DNA from: Prevotella aurantiaca JCM 15754
Lineage (GTDB): Bacteria; Bacteroidota; Bacteroidia; Bacteroidales; Bacteroidaceae
NCBI RefSeq assembly: GCF_000614025.1
Contig: NZ_BAKF01000005.1
Coordinates: forward strand, 62,001 to 126,000
Length of the DNA: 64,000 nucleotides
Direction: 5' to 3'
In this document: positions 29,294-39,450 of the stretch, in pieces
Layout: each line of letters begins with the position of its first letter
Numbering within the stretch: the stretch's first letter is position 1
The notes under the pieces: generated by a model
Told to the model about the DNA's origin: nothing
Databases searched by the model: none
Seen by the model: only the letters and a program-made list of their open reading frames with translations
Made by a program: the position numbers and the translations under genes

Positions 29294-31074
29294 ATGGCAC
29301 AGATACCTTATTTAGACGTTCAAAAGCTATCGAAACGCTTCGGAGCGCAGATTTTGTTTGATGAAATATCCTTCTCCATTGCAGAAGGACAGCATGTCGG
29401 ACTGATTGCGAAGAACGGAACGGGCAAGTCTACCCTACTTTCCATCCTCACAGGAAAGGAGGGTTACGAGTCGGGATCCATTATTTATCGCAACGATTTG
29501 CGTGTAAGTTGCCTGGAACAAAGTCCGAAATTCAACCCCGAAGAGTCGGTACTCGATGCTTGTTTCAATCATAAGGCGACCCAGACAAGGTATTAAAGGC
29601 CAAACAAATACTTACAACGCTTAAGATAACCGACCTAAACCAGCCTATGGGGCAGCTTAGTGGCGGACAACAGAAGCGCGTAGCACTTGCAAATGTGCTG
29701 ATACTTGAACCCGATTTGCTCATTCTTGACGAACCAACCAACCACCTTGACCTTGAAATGATAGAGTGGTTAGAAGGTTTTTTGGCGAGAGGGAACAAGA
29801 CTCTCCTCATGGTTACACACGACCGATACTTCCTTGACAACGTGTGTAACATTATTCTTGAACTTGACAACCGCACGATTTACACCTATCGGGGCAACTA
29901 TTCCTTCTATTTAGAGAAGAGACAGGAACGCATTGCCAATACAAAGGCAGAGATAGCGCGTGCAAATAACCTCTACAGAACGGAGTTAGAGTGGATGAGA
30001 AGGCAGCCACAAGCGCGCGGACACAAGGCGCGCTATCGGGAAGAAGCCTTCTACGAACTCCAAGCAAAAGCTCTTCAACGCATCGAAGAAAGGCAAATCA
30101 GACTGAAAGCGTCCAACGTTTACATCGGAAGCAAGATATTTGAGTGCCAGTATGTATCAAAGGCGTTCGACGAAAAAGTCATTCTGAAAGACTTCTACTA
30201 TAACTTTGCCCGTTTCGAAAAGATGGGAATAGTCGGTAATAACGGCACGGGGAAGTCTACTTTCATTAAGATGCTGCTCGGATTGGTAAAGCCTGACGAT
30301 GGAAAATTCGATATCGGAGAGACCGTTAGGTTCGGTTATTTCTCGCAAGATGGACTAAAGTTCAGAGACGACCAAAAGGTTATCGACATCATAACCGATA
30401 TTGCCGACTACATAGACCTTGGCGGTGGCCGCCACATGACGGCATCGCAGTTCCTCAATTACTTCCTTTTTACACCCGAAATGCAGCACAATTACGTGGC
30501 AAAACTATCGGGTGGAGAGAAGCGTAAGCTCTATTTGTGCACAGTTTTGATGCGCAATCCGAACTTTTTAATACTCGATGAGCCTACTAACGACCTTGAT
30601 ATACAAACGCTTCAGATACTTGAGGAATATCTACAAGACTTCCCTGGCTGTGTCATCGTGGTATCGCACGACCGCTATTTCATGGATAAGGTGGTAGATC
30701 ATCTGCTCGTTTTCCAAGGCGAAGGACAAGTAAAAGACTTCCCAGGCAACTATACGCAGTTCCGAGACTACCAAGCTTTGAAGAGCAAAGAGTTAGTAGA
30801 GGATAACAAAACTAAGGAAAAGAAAACTACAACACAGCGCGATTACCACAACGAAACACGCAAACGCATGAGCTATAAGGAGAAACGAGAATACGAAATG
30901 CTCACTGCGGATATAGAAAAGCTTACCAACGAGATTGCAACAATGGAAGAACAACTCTGTTCGGGTACGCTTGAAATAGACCAACTCACCGAAATCAGCA
31001 AACAATTGCCGAAGAAGAAAGACGAGTTAGACGAAAAAGAACTACGTTGGCTTGAACTTTCCGAATTGGAATAA
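29294..31074 (+). pseudogene. ABC-F family ATPase (Uup/EttA-like), frameshifted
   Basis: Two ABC domains without membrane segments. Domain 1 has Walker A AKNGTGKSTLL, signature LSGGQQKRVAL and Walker B LILDEPTNHLDLE; domain 2 has GNNGTGKSTF, LSGGEKRKLYL and LILDEPTNDLD. A charged C-terminal coiled coil (about 500-590) resembles Uup. ABC-F proteins act on stalled or misconfigured ribosomes. The frame is lost at 29576-29596 inside domain 1 (after CFNHKA) and resumes one frame over at DPDKVLKAKQ; one missing base explains it. Repaired length is about 594 residues. Confidence 0.9.
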
Positions 31075-31166
31075 CGTTGCCCTTGCAAACTCTACAACGA
31101 GGTTTTTGCTATCCTTACACCTTATTATATATAGGGCTTCAAGCACAAAAACCTTTCCCAAACACA

Positions 31167-31196
31167 GTTAGGGGCGTGTTTCATCACGCTCCTAAC
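31167..31196. terminator. Hairpin between convergent ABC-F and radA genes
   Basis: Twelve-bp stem (31167-31178 with 31185-31196) with one wobble and a TTTCAT loop. It may stop transcripts from both sides, though there is no strong T run. Confidence 0.5.
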
Positions 31197-31321
31197 ACCA
31201 AGAAAGCAGCAAGTTCATCTATAAAATCTAGGAAAACTAGATTCCCTAGGAACTCTATCACAAAACCTAAAAATCGCCTCGATTTTGTAAAAATAATTCC
31301 GAAGAAAAACACTAATTTCGA

Positions 31322-31416
31322 TTTTGCATTGCGAAAGCGGCTCTTTTGCAATGCAAAACATACGCTTTTACCGTGCAAAACAGCCGCTTTTGGAACGCAA
31401 AACAATAGGTTTTGCA
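31322..31416. repeat. 22-bp-period repeat array, locus 5
   Basis: Four to five diverged units (GCGAAAGCGGCTCTTTTGC, GCAAAACATACGCTTTTACC, GCAAAACAGCCGCTTTTGG) in tandem, between the two convergent genes. Confidence 0.8.
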
Positions 31417-31495
31417 AAGTATTGGCATACAGTCTGTTACGCAACAGTTGCACTTGCGAAATATATTTACACTTCTATCGCCTTATCCAACCCAA

Positions 31496-32875
31496 CTATC
31501 CGAACAGCAAACGCAAGGCTTCTTCCACTTTTGCAACAGGGTGTGTGGTTATCTTATAGCGCCCCTTAAGTCCTTGTGCATTGTTTTTAGGAATGATAAT
31601 ATGACTGAAACCCAACTTCTCTGCCTCTGCAATGCGTTGCTCTATACGGCTAACGGGACGCACTTCGCCGCTTAATCCCACTTCGCCCGCCATACACCAC
31701 CCTGCCTCGATGGGGGTATCGACGTTCGACGACAACACTGCTGCAATCACACTCAAGTCCATTGCCATGTCAGTAATACGCAATCCGCCTGCAATATTAA
31801 GGAAAACGTCCTTTTGCATAAGCTTAAATCCAACACGTTTCTCCAACACTGCAAGCAGCATATTGAGCCTTCGCTGGTCGAAACCGGTTGCGGAGCGTTG
31901 CGGAGTGCCGTATGCAGCCGACGAAACAAGGGCTTGTGTCTCCACAAGGAAGGGCCGTACGCCTTCAATAGCACTTGAAATAGCCACCCCCGATAGGTCT
32001 TCGGGAGTGTCAGTGAGCAACAACTCCGACGGATTGCTAACTGGTCGCAGTCCGTTTTGGCCCATTTCGTATATCCCCAGTTCCGATGTTGAACCGAAAC
32101 GGTTCTTGATACTGCGCAAAATACGGTACATATAATGCTGGTCTCCTTCGAATTGGAGCACCGTATCGACTATATGTTCAAGCACTTTCGGCCCTGCTAT
32201 GGAGCCTTCCTTATTGATATGACCGATAAGAATAACGGGAATGTCGCTCGATTTAGCCAATTGTAGCAGGGCGGCAGCACTCTCTCGTATTTGAGTAATG
32301 CTTCCGGCGCTACTTGAAACAATCTCTGTGGCGACTGTTTGAATAGAATCTATAACTAATAATTCGGGGTTTACTTCCTTAATACAACTAAAAATCTTTT
32401 CTATGGAAGTCTCTGAAAGAATGACAATGTTATTTGGAATAGACTCAGAAATGCGCAAAGCACGCATCTTTATCTGCTGTGGACTTTCCTCTCCGCTAAC
32501 ATATAGCACCTTGCGATCGGTGTTTAACAAAGTCTGAAGCGTTAGTGTACTCTTACCAATGCCTGGTTCTCCACCTATTAACACCATACTTCCAACAACA
32601 AGACCGCCACCAAGAACACGATTAAGTTCGTTGTCTTTCATGTCAATACGTATCTCTTCTGCCGAAGAAACATCGCTAAGTGCCTGTGGAACATTGCTTT
32701 TCGGTGCGCCAAAGGTATGCGCTACAAGTGTTTTTGCAGTACTAAGCCCCGTCTCTGGAGCTATGCGCACTTGCTTAAACGTATTCCATTGTCCGCAGCT
32801 CGGACACTTTCCAATCCACTTTGCACTCTCATGTCCGCAGTAATCACAAACGAATGCTATTTTATCTTTTGCCAT
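31496..32875 (-). CDS. radA: DNA repair protein RadA (Sms)
   Basis: 459 residues from the Met of MAKDKIAFVCDYCG. RecA-like ATPase that promotes branch migration during recombination repair. N-terminal zinc finger CDYCG and CPSCG (about 9-27), Walker A GGEPGIGKSTL (about 90-100), the RadA-specific KNRFG motif near 260, and a Lon-protease-like C-terminal domain (LSGEVRPVSRIEQRIAEAEKLG). A start four codons earlier would overlap the -10-like element, so it is rejected. Confidence 0.96.
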   Translation of the reverse strand: MAKDKIAFVCDYCGHESAKWIGKCPSCGQWNTFKQVRIAPETGLSTAKTLVAHTFGAPKSNVPQALSDVSSAEEIRIDMKDNELNRVLGGGLVVGSMVLIGGEPGIGKSTLTLQTLLNTDRKVLYVSGEESPQQIKMRALRISESIPNNIVILSETSIEKIFSCIKEVNPELLVIDSIQTVATEIVSSSAGSITQIRESAAALLQLAKSSDIPVILIGHINKEGSIAGPKVLEHIVDTVLQFEGDQHYMYRILRSIKNRFGSTSELGIYEMGQNGLRPVSNPSELLLTDTPEDLSGVAISSAIEGVRPFLVETQALVSSAAYGTPQRSATGFDQRRLNMLLAVLEKRVGFKLMQKDVFLNIAGGLRITDMAMDLSVIAAVLSSNVDTPIEAGWCMAGEVGLSGEVRPVSRIEQRIAEAEKLGFSHIIIPKNNAQGLKGRYKITTHPVAKVEEALRLLFG

Positions 32876-32883
32876 ATTTACGC

Positions 32884-32916
32884 ACAAAAGTATGGTTTTT
32901 TTTTCGTAATTACAAA
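32884..32916 (-). promoter_or_regulatory. Promoter of radA
   Basis: TTTG (32916-32913), 21-nt spacer, TACTTTTG (32891-32884). It ends only 8 bp before the ATG, so the mRNA should be nearly leaderless. Confidence 0.65.
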
Positions 32917-32925
32917 ATTATTGTT

Positions 32926-32933
32926 TACTTTTG
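32926..32933 (+). promoter_or_regulatory. -7 element of the solute-binding lipoprotein gene
   Basis: TACTTTTG, 7 bp before the first ATG at 32941, again implying a very short or absent leader. The -33 region shows only a run of T. Divergent from the radA promoter. Confidence 0.5.
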
Positions 32934-32940
32934 CAACATT

Positions 32941-33876
32941 ATGACAATGGGTAGAATAAAGTATTTACTAATCCTTGCAGCCTTCGCAATAGTGGGTTGC
33001 CAGGTATCCGACCAAGAGGAATCGCTTATTGAGAAGCGTAAGAACAAGGTTGAAGAGGTGGCATACCAACGCGCTTTCAAGGTTGGTGTGATGCCTACAA
33101 TGGATTGTTTGCCTGTTTTCTTACTGAAAGACAGCGCATTATACAATGCCGATGATATCGATATTAGGTTGTTAGAATATACTTCTCAGCAAGATTGCGA
33201 TACTGCAATGGAACGTAATCGTGTGCAAGCTGCAGTTACAGACCTTATCCAAGCAGAGTACTTAAAGCAGTCAAAGAACACTATTCTCGATTATATGACC
33301 GAGACAAACACTTCATGGCAGCTCATGGTAACACCGCTTTCAGGTATCAAAAGCATTGAAGACTTAGGCGATAAGATTATCGGAATGTCCTTCAACTCTA
33401 TTACTCAGTATCTCACAAAGCAGGTTTTTGAAGTTCATACCTTAACCAATAGGTCTTACGGAGCACAGATAAACGATATCTTTATCCGCATGAAGATGTT
33501 CCAAAATAGCCAGATTGACGCTATTTGGACATGCGAGCCACAGACCACAGAGGCTAAAATTACAGGTAGCAAGGTATTGTATAATTCAACAGAAAGCGAC
33601 TTCTTGCCTGGTGTTTTCGTCTATGTGAACAACCCAGACGTTGCCAAACAGAAGGCATTCGAGGCTGCTTACAATAAGGCGGTGGACATATTGAACAGTC
33701 ATCCAATCCAATATTTCGCGCCATTGATTAAGAAATACATGCAAGTAGACGATAAGGTGGTTAATGCTTTGCCTAAGATGGTTTTCAAACAGGTAACCTT
33801 TCCACGCCAAAGCGATATCCTTAAAGCTCGCAAAGCAACAACGGAACAAGTTGCAAAGGTAGTCTACTCGTTGTAA
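32941..33876 (+). CDS. Solute-binding lipoprotein (NMT1/THI5 or MetQ-like fold)
   Basis: 311 residues. Signal peptide with lipobox LAAFAIVGC, then the periplasmic-binding-protein fold: FKVGVMPTMDCLPVFLL, DIDIRLLEYTSQQDCDTAM, AAVTDLIQAEYL, and GDKIIGMSFNSITQYLTKQ. Resembles ABC-transporter binding proteins for thiamine precursors, nitrate/sulfonate or Met, but no ABC ATPase or permease is adjacent. Ligand unknown. Either ATG (32941 or 32947) could be used. Confidence 0.8.
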   Translation: MTMGRIKYLLILAAFAIVGCQVSDQEESLIEKRKNKVEEVAYQRAFKVGVMPTMDCLPVFLLKDSALYNADDIDIRLLEYTSQQDCDTAMERNRVQAAVTDLIQAEYLKQSKNTILDYMTETNTSWQLMVTPLSGIKSIEDLGDKIIGMSFNSITQYLTKQVFEVHTLTNRSYGAQINDIFIRMKMFQNSQIDAIWTCEPQTTEAKITGSKVLYNSTESDFLPGVFVYVNNPDVAKQKAFEAAYNKAVDILNSHPIQYFAPLIKKYMQVDDKVVNALPKMVFKQVTFPRQSDILKARKATTEQVAKVVYSL

Positions 33877-34134
33877 TTTCCTATGATTTCTACCCGTAGT
33901 CATATATAATTAGGTTGGCGTCCATACATAAATGGAACTGCTACCACATATAAAGTGGCCTGCAAGTATAGATGTACTGAAGGGCTAATAGGTTTTCACT
34001 ACCATGTAACAACATTTCATTCGGTCGGCAATTCTACCTAAGTAAGAATAAGGTATCACTGCAGAAACAGAAGAAAACTTTTCCTATAGGAATAGAATAA
34101 AGACAATAAAGCAGAACAAAAAGAGGATAAGGCA

Positions 34135-36276
34135 TTGAACACAGAAACGAACATAAACACTGCTTTCGAGCTTATTCGCAACAAACAGTTGCACAAAGCC
34201 ATTAAGGCATTGCAACTAATATATAACGGAAAGCCGTCGTTGGTAGACTATAACGAGTATATGGCCATTACGAACGACTATAGTTTAATGTGCGACTTCA
34301 TGCTGCGAGGAATCAAAGACCCAGCCCGTGAACAGCTCTACAATTCGCTTTTGGAACGTCTTTACAAGGTTACTGCCAATTTACAACTAAGCTGGAACTG
34401 TAAAAACAAGTCTACATTTGTAGACGCTTTCCGCACTGCCGACCACCTAAACCTAAGCCACAGCTTTATTCACTCCGTATTAGAGAGCTTCGTTTCAGAC
34501 GTTGCCATGCTCTCATTGGCACCTGAAACGGAACAAAGAAATAAGGAATCGGAACTCTATGAGCGTCATCAGACTTTCATGGAACGCTTGTTCTGTGCCC
34601 TATTGGTATCGAGTCAGTGGTCAATAGACGATGCCAACTTCTACATTGACCTACTTTCTACCCCCACAATCGATGCATCTGACCAGATGATTATCGTTAG
34701 CGCAATCACTCTTTCTACCATGACAATCTACGATGCAAAGAAGTTTTACACGCTCGTAGAGGTATATCGACGTGCGCAAGAGGAAAGAGTACGACAGCGT
34801 GCATTGGTTGGTAGCGTGCTATCGCTTACCGATAACCCACTGTTTGTAGCGGAACAGGCGAAGTATATGAACGCTATGATAACTACAGAGGACGCCAAAC
34901 GCGAACTATTGAACTTGCAAAAGCAGATGTTTAACTGCATGAATGCTGACCGCGACAATGCTAAGATACAGCGAGATATCATGCCTAACATCGTTAAAAA
35001 CTCTGATTTGCATTTCGATCGTTTCGGTATTTCAGAGAAAGAGAGCGACCCTTTGGAAAGCATACTGCACCCAGACGCTGACGAACAGAAGATGGAGCAG
35101 ATGGAAGAGAGTATCCAAAAGATGATGAAAATGCAGGAACAAGGGTCCGATATCTATTTTGGAGGCTTCAGTAAGATGAAGCGTTTCCCTTTCTTCGACC
35201 ATATTTCAAACTGGTTTACACCTTTTACTGCGAAACATCCAGGACTGAAAGAGGTGGTGGACAGATTAGGAAATAGTCAGCTTCTCGATAATTTGGCAGG
35301 GCAAAATCCATTCTGCGAATCAGACAAATATTCGCTTGCGCTGACCATGTCGCAGATTATCAACCAGCTACCAGCCAACATTTTGGAGATGCTTAAGTCG
35401 GGAGAAAGCATCGGTTTGCCTATTCCTGAACCTGTAGACCAATCGCCTGACTTTACCCGACGCATGTATATACAAGACTTGTATCGCTTTTTTGAGGTAA
35501 AGTTGGCATTCAATAAGGATATTGAAAATCCGTTTAAGGCTGGCGATGGCTACTATAAAGCTTTCTTCATGCTACACGATTTGTTTGTGAAAGACTTCTA
35601 TATCGACGCTAAACTATCGCTTTCGATGTTCCTATACAAGCATAAACGCGAAACAGAAGTAGACAAACTCATTGAACTTTATCATAGCGAATCGGCTACA
35701 TACCAAGCATTTTGCGGTTTAAAAGCCGACCGAGAAGGCGCTCAAGGCGTGGCTTTAGAACACTTCTTATCGGCCATTGGCAAAGAACCAGAGAACGTTT
35801 GGGTTCTGAAAACAGCAGGTTCGTTCGCCTTACGACGCAAAGGCTATGCGCTGGGCTTGCATTGTTACAGCAAGTTATGCGAACTTATGCCGAACGTTAA
35901 GGCCTATGCCATCAACTATTGCCTATGCTTAGCTGCTGATGGAGATACGAAAACGGCTGTGAACAAAGCCTACGAACTCGAACTAAACAACGAGAACGAC
36001 AACCAAGTTAAACGCCTTTTGGCATGGACTCTTATCTGTAATGGCAATGGTGATAAGGCTTTGAACATATATAATACATTGGTTGAAACCGACCAACAGC
36101 CCGACGATGCTCTCAATATGGCTTATGCACATTGGGTAAACGGCAATCCTGGTGAAGCGAAAGCCTACTTCTTGCAATGGATTATCAACCACCCTCATGT
36201 TAAACTTGAGCAGGAATTCGAGAACGATAGCTATATGTTCGAGCACAACGGCATTACCGACATCGACAAAGCTTGA
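34135..36276 (+). CDS. Tetratricopeptide-repeat protein
   Basis: 713 residues, cytoplasmic, starting at a TTG (MNTETNINTAFELIRNKQ); no ATG lies between it and the upstream in-frame stop at 34093. The long helical body contains an acidic Met/Gln-rich region (about 310-340: DEQKMEQMEESIQKMMKMQEQ, shortened here) and TPR-like helices toward the C-terminus (ALRRKGYALGLHCYSKLCEL, WTLICNGNGDKALNIYNTL). No enzymatic motif seen. Probably a scaffold; conserved in Prevotella-like genomes by my recollection, but unnamed. Confidence 0.7.
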   Translation: MNTETNINTAFELIRNKQLHKAIKALQLIYNGKPSLVDYNEYMAITNDYSLMCDFMLRGIKDPAREQLYNSLLERLYKVTANLQLSWNCKNKSTFVDAFRTADHLNLSHSFIHSVLESFVSDVAMLSLAPETEQRNKESELYERHQTFMERLFCALLVSSQWSIDDANFYIDLLSTPTIDASDQMIIVSAITLSTMTIYDAKKFYTLVEVYRRAQEERVRQRALVGSVLSLTDNPLFVAEQAKYMNAMITTEDAKRELLNLQKQMFNCMNADRDNAKIQRDIMPNIVKNSDLHFDRFGISEKESDPLESILHPDADEQKMEQMEESIQKMMKMQEQGSDIYFGGFSKMKRFPFFDHISNWFTPFTAKHPGLKEVVDRLGNSQLLDNLAGQNPFCESDKYSLALTMSQIINQLPANILEMLKSGESIGLPIPEPVDQSPDFTRRMYIQDLYRFFEVKLAFNKDIENPFKAGDGYYKAFFMLHDLFVKDFYIDAKLSLSMFLYKHKRETEVDKLIELYHSESATYQAFCGLKADREGAQGVALEHFLSAIGKEPENVWVLKTAGSFALRRKGYALGLHCYSKLCELMPNVKAYAINYCLCLAADGDTKTAVNKAYELELNNENDNQVKRLLAWTLICNGNGDKALNIYNTLVETDQQPDDALNMAYAHWVNGNPGEAKAYFLQWIINHPHVKLEQEFENDSYMFEHNGITDIDKA

Positions 36277-36497
36277 TGTTAAGCGCCATCAACATGTAAG
36301 TTTTATCGCACAAGCGGCAAGTTTTTAAATAACGATAGCTATCCCTTATACACATTATTATATATAAGGGAGAAAGTAAAAACAAAAATAACGATTCGAA
36401 TTATAGGCGAAAACACATTGCTTTTCGCCCACCTAAGAAATCTCCAAGAAGGGCTTTCATTTTGTAAAGAAAGCACATTTAAATTTCCAAAGAATTG

Positions 36498-36592
36498 GTT
36501 TTGCGTTGTAAAAGCGCCTATATTGCAACACAAAAGTGCCTGTTTTACCGTGCAAAAGAGCCTGTTTTACAACGCAAAACAAGGGGTGTTGC
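36498..36592. repeat. 22-bp-period repeat array, locus 6
   Basis: Four units including TTGTAAAAGCGCCTATATTGC, CAAAAGTGCCTGTTTTACCG and GCAAAAGAGCCTGTTTTAC. It ends in GCAACACGTTGATA, very like the end of locus 1. The rest of 36277-36873 holds only the terminator. Confidence 0.85.
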
Positions 36593-36745
36593 AACACGTT
36601 GATATAAAGATAGTTATACAACAATAACCCTTTCAAAAAATCTTAACAACATGATAAGCATTTATTAGTCTAAGAAGCAGATGGTTTTCATCGTAATTCA
36701 ATCATACCAAAGTAAAACAAAGGCAATTTCACAGAGCCATTTTCA

Positions 36746-36779
36746 GATAAAAAAATAGCTGCCCATAAAGGCAGCTATT
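36746..36779 (-). terminator. Terminator of the OmpH-like gene
   Basis: Perfect 10-bp stem AATAGCTGCC (36754-36763) with GGCAGCTATT (36770-36779), then a T run reading leftward. Confidence 0.9.
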
Positions 36780-36873
36780 ACAATATTTCATTGAAAAATT
36801 CTTTAAATTACTCTCTCCTATAATCACTTACAAGAGAGAATACTTCTACTTATGAGATCAAAATATTAATGTT

Positions 36874-37473
36874 TTATTTCTTCATACCAGTGTATGCCTT
36901 GTTCATTCCCTTCACTACATCAGAGGTAATGTTGCATGCTTCGTCAGCGTAAAGAATATTATCGCCGCTCTTAGCAAGTATCATGACATACTTCTTATCC
37001 TTGTTAAAGCTCTTCAAATAGTTGTGAACACTATCTGAAAGTGCCTTGTTATAGTTGCTAACTTCCTTTTGATACTCAGCTCCTAAGCGTTGTTGTAGCG
37101 ACTCAGCATCGGCTGCTTGCTTCTGAATACCAGCCTGAATCTGCTGCGCTTGTTCCTGAGTGTACTTGTTAGCTTGAATGTTTCGCTGGAAGTTTGCGGC
37201 TGCTTGTTGCAATGCTTGTTGCTTTCCAGCAAGTGTCTTTTGTATGTTCTTTTCCTTTGCTTCAAGTATTTTTGTTACTTCTTTCCAGTATGTATACTGG
37301 CTCATAATAGAATCTATCTCTACGTATGCAATATTCTCTTGTGAGCTTGAAGTAGCTGTTGCAGCTGCTGGTTTCTTTGTTTCCTTTGTGTCGTTAGCCT
37401 GTGGTTGGTTGTTACATGACGTAATACCGAATGCCAATGCAGCCACTGCTATAGCGCTTAATGTCTTTTTCAT
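36874..37473 (-). CDS. OmpH/Skp-family lipoprotein
   Basis: 199 residues. Lipoprotein signal peptide with lipobox AFGITSC, then a low-complexity Ala/Thr/Lys linker. Next is an OmpH-type domain: IAYVEIDSIMSQYTYWKEV, a long coiled coil (about 75-150, rich in Gln/Ala/Lys), and a C-terminal strand with KYVMILAKSGDNILYADEA. Skp-like proteins chaperone outer-membrane proteins in the periplasm; here membrane anchoring is likely. Second gene of a two-gene operon, 33 bp after a small membrane protein. Confidence 0.85.
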   Translation of the reverse strand: MKKTLSAIAVAALAFGITSCNNQPQANDTKETKKPAAATATSSSQENIAYVEIDSIMSQYTYWKEVTKILEAKEKNIQKTLAGKQQALQQAAANFQRNIQANKYTQEQAQQIQAGIQKQAADAESLQQRLGAEYQKEVSNYNKALSDSVHNYLKSFNKDKKYVMILAKSGDNILYADEACNITSDVVKGMNKAYTGMKK

Positions 37474-37506
37474 CTTCTCTATTTGTTATTTATTAATATT
37501 CTATAC

Positions 37507-37701
37507 TTAGTATGCTTTGTTGGAAGCACGTGCCTCTTTGTCTTGGTCAATAACGCAATGAATACCCTTTTTGCGCATATACTCACTGTCATGAATATGC
37601 TGTGATTGAAAACTTGCGCCCTTTTTCAAGAGCACTCTTATTGAAAGTAACACCATTGCAATAGCAATTATTAACACACTCAGCAGTAAAGTCTCAGCCA
37701 T
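37507..37701 (-). CDS. Small single-pass membrane protein
   Basis: 64 residues from the Met of MAETLLLSVLIIAIAM. One N-terminal helix (LLLSVLIIAIAMVLLSIRVLL), then a basic/polar tail with Cys (KKGIHCVIDQDKEARAS). A longer reading would start upstream of the promoter and is rejected. First gene of the operon with the OmpH-like lipoprotein; unnamed. Confidence 0.7.
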   Translation of the reverse strand: MAETLLLSVLIIAIAMVLLSIRVLLKKGASFQSQHIHDSEYMRKKGIHCVIDQDKEARASNKAY

Positions 37702-37707
37702 TTTACT

Positions 37708-37715
37708 TATCTTTG
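37708..37715 (+). promoter_or_regulatory. -7 element of pepD
   Basis: TATCTTTG about 64 bp before the PepD start; no clear -33 TTTG. Interleaved with the divergent promoter on the other strand. Confidence 0.45.
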
Positions 37716-37731
37716 CATCTAATATTTTTGG

Positions 37732-37762
37732 CAAAGGTAACACAAATCAAGAATATAACAAA
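37732..37762 (-). promoter_or_regulatory. Promoter of the small membrane protein-OmpH operon
   Basis: TTTG (37762-37759), 19-nt spacer, TACCTTTG (37739-37732); leader about 25 nt. Confidence 0.75.
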
Positions 37763-37778
37763 ACAAATACTATTAAAA

Positions 37779-39230
37779 ATGACAAACATGGAACTAAAAC
37801 CAGCTCGCGTATTCGAGCATTTCGCGAGAATCAACCAAATCCCTCGTCCATCAAAACACGAGGAAAAGATGATAGAATATCTTGTTGAGTTCGGCAAAAG
37901 CCGTAATTTGGACACCAAAGTAGACAAGACTGGCAACGTACTTATTACGAAACCAGCAACCAAGGGCATGGAAAACGCACCTACAATAATATTGCAAAGC
38001 CACATCGACATGGTGTGCGACAAACTTGTAGACGTAGATTTCGACTTCCATAATGACGCTATTCAGACTTATGTTGATGGCGAATGGCTAAAGGCTAAAG
38101 GCACTACTCTCGGCGCAGACGATGGTATTGGTGTTGCATACGAACTTGCAGTACTCGATTCAGACGATATTGAGCACGGCAAAATCGAATGTCTTTTCAC
38201 TGTAGATGAGGAAACAGGACTAACTGGTGCCTTCGGTTTGGAACCTGGTTGGCTTACTGGCGACTACCTCATTAACCTCGATTCAGAAGACGAAGGTCAG
38301 ATTTTCGTAAGCTGTGCAGGTGGTATTGCCACCGATAGCGTGTTCAAATTCAAGCGCGAAGACGCTCCTGCAGGCTACTTCTTCATGGAGGCTAGCATTA
38401 AAGGACTGATTGGAGGACACTCTGGCGACGATATAAATAAGAAGCGTGCGAACGCTATTAAGATTCTTGGACGCTTCCTTTATATGGAGCAAAGCAAGAT
38501 GGATGTACGCCTTGTAGAATGGAATTCGGGCAAGTTAGACAATGCAATACCTCGCGATGGTAAGGTTGTCTTCGCAGTACCATCGGCAAAGAAGGAAGAA
38601 GTAATGGCCGACTGGAACGTCTTTACAAAGGGTGTTGAGGAAGAATACCACGTATCTGACCCTAACGCAGTATGGGGAATGGAGAGCACAGAGGCTCGTC
38701 CAGTAGTAGAAAAGGAAGTAGGCCGTCGCATTGTTATGGCTGTTCAAGCTGTAGATAATGGTCCTTTGACCAACTGTCAGGACGAAGCTATCGCCTATAT
38801 GGTAGAGACTTCGAGCAACATTGCAGTTGTAAAGACTGAAGAAAGTGCTATTACTGTAATCGCATCTCAGCGTTCTAACGTGCCAAGTGCGCTCATTAAC
38901 ATGGCAAATACCATTAAAGCGTGCTTCGAAATGGCTGGTGCCGAAATCCATCAGCACGACGCTTACCCAGGCTGGAAGATGAATCCAAATTCTAAACTTG
39001 TGGAAGTTGCAGTTGAAGAATACAAGAAACTCTTCAACAAGGAACCACAGGTGCTCGGTATTCACGCTGGTTTGGAGTGCGGACTCATATCAGAAAAGTA
39101 TCCAAACGTAGATATGATGAGCGTTGGTCCAACCCTCCGCTTCGTGCATACACCTGACGAACGTTTGCTTATCCCTACCGTTGAAATGGTTTGGGACCAC
39201 TTACTCGCAGTACTAAAGAATATAAAATAA
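37779..39230 (+). CDS. pepD: Aminoacyl-histidine dipeptidase (M20 family)
   Basis: 483 residues from MTNMELKPARVFEHF; a start three codons later is also possible. Cytosolic zinc dipeptidase that cleaves Xaa-His and related dipeptides. Zinc/catalytic residues: ILQSHIDMV (His and Asp), LGADDGIGVA (bridging Asp), TVDEETGLTGAFGL (catalytic Glu pair), LINLDSEDEG, and the final His in RFVHTPDERL. Length matches PepD. Monocistronic, followed by a strong terminator. Fits an amino-acid-fermenting lifestyle. Confidence 0.93.
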   Translation: MTNMELKPARVFEHFARINQIPRPSKHEEKMIEYLVEFGKSRNLDTKVDKTGNVLITKPATKGMENAPTIILQSHIDMVCDKLVDVDFDFHNDAIQTYVDGEWLKAKGTTLGADDGIGVAYELAVLDSDDIEHGKIECLFTVDEETGLTGAFGLEPGWLTGDYLINLDSEDEGQIFVSCAGGIATDSVFKFKREDAPAGYFFMEASIKGLIGGHSGDDINKKRANAIKILGRFLYMEQSKMDVRLVEWNSGKLDNAIPRDGKVVFAVPSAKKEEVMADWNVFTKGVEEEYHVSDPNAVWGMESTEARPVVEKEVGRRIVMAVQAVDNGPLTNCQDEAIAYMVETSSNIAVVKTEESAITVIASQRSNVPSALINMANTIKACFEMAGAEIHQHDAYPGWKMNPNSKLVEVAVEEYKKLFNKEPQVLGIHAGLECGLISEKYPNVDMMSVGPTLRFVHTPDERLLIPTVEMVWDHLLAVLKNIK

Positions 39231-39263
39231 AAGGCACTCGCTTCTAAAAAAACACATTATATA

Positions 39264-39296
39264 CGCCCGCTTGCTCTTTAACAGAACAAGCGGGCG
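39264..39296 (+). terminator. Terminator of pepD
   Basis: Perfect 10-bp stem CGCCCGCTTG (39264-39273) with CAAGCGGGCG (39287-39296), then CTTTCG. Confidence 0.8.
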
Positions 39297-39374
39297 CTTT
39301 CGATATAGGTTAAAAATAAAAATACTTATTCTTTATCAATTTTTTATATCTATATCTTTTTTTCAGTAAAAAGA

Positions 39375-39407
39375 TTTGATTTAAATGGAATAAAAGGTGT
39401 AATTTTG
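39375..39407 (+). promoter_or_regulatory. Promoter of the porin-family gene
   Basis: TTTG at 39375-39378, 21-nt spacer, TAATTTTG at 39400-39407; leader about 37 nt. Confidence 0.75.
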
Positions 39408-39450
39408 CCGCGGTATTTAATAAATAAACTCATTAAAGAATTAAGAAAAG

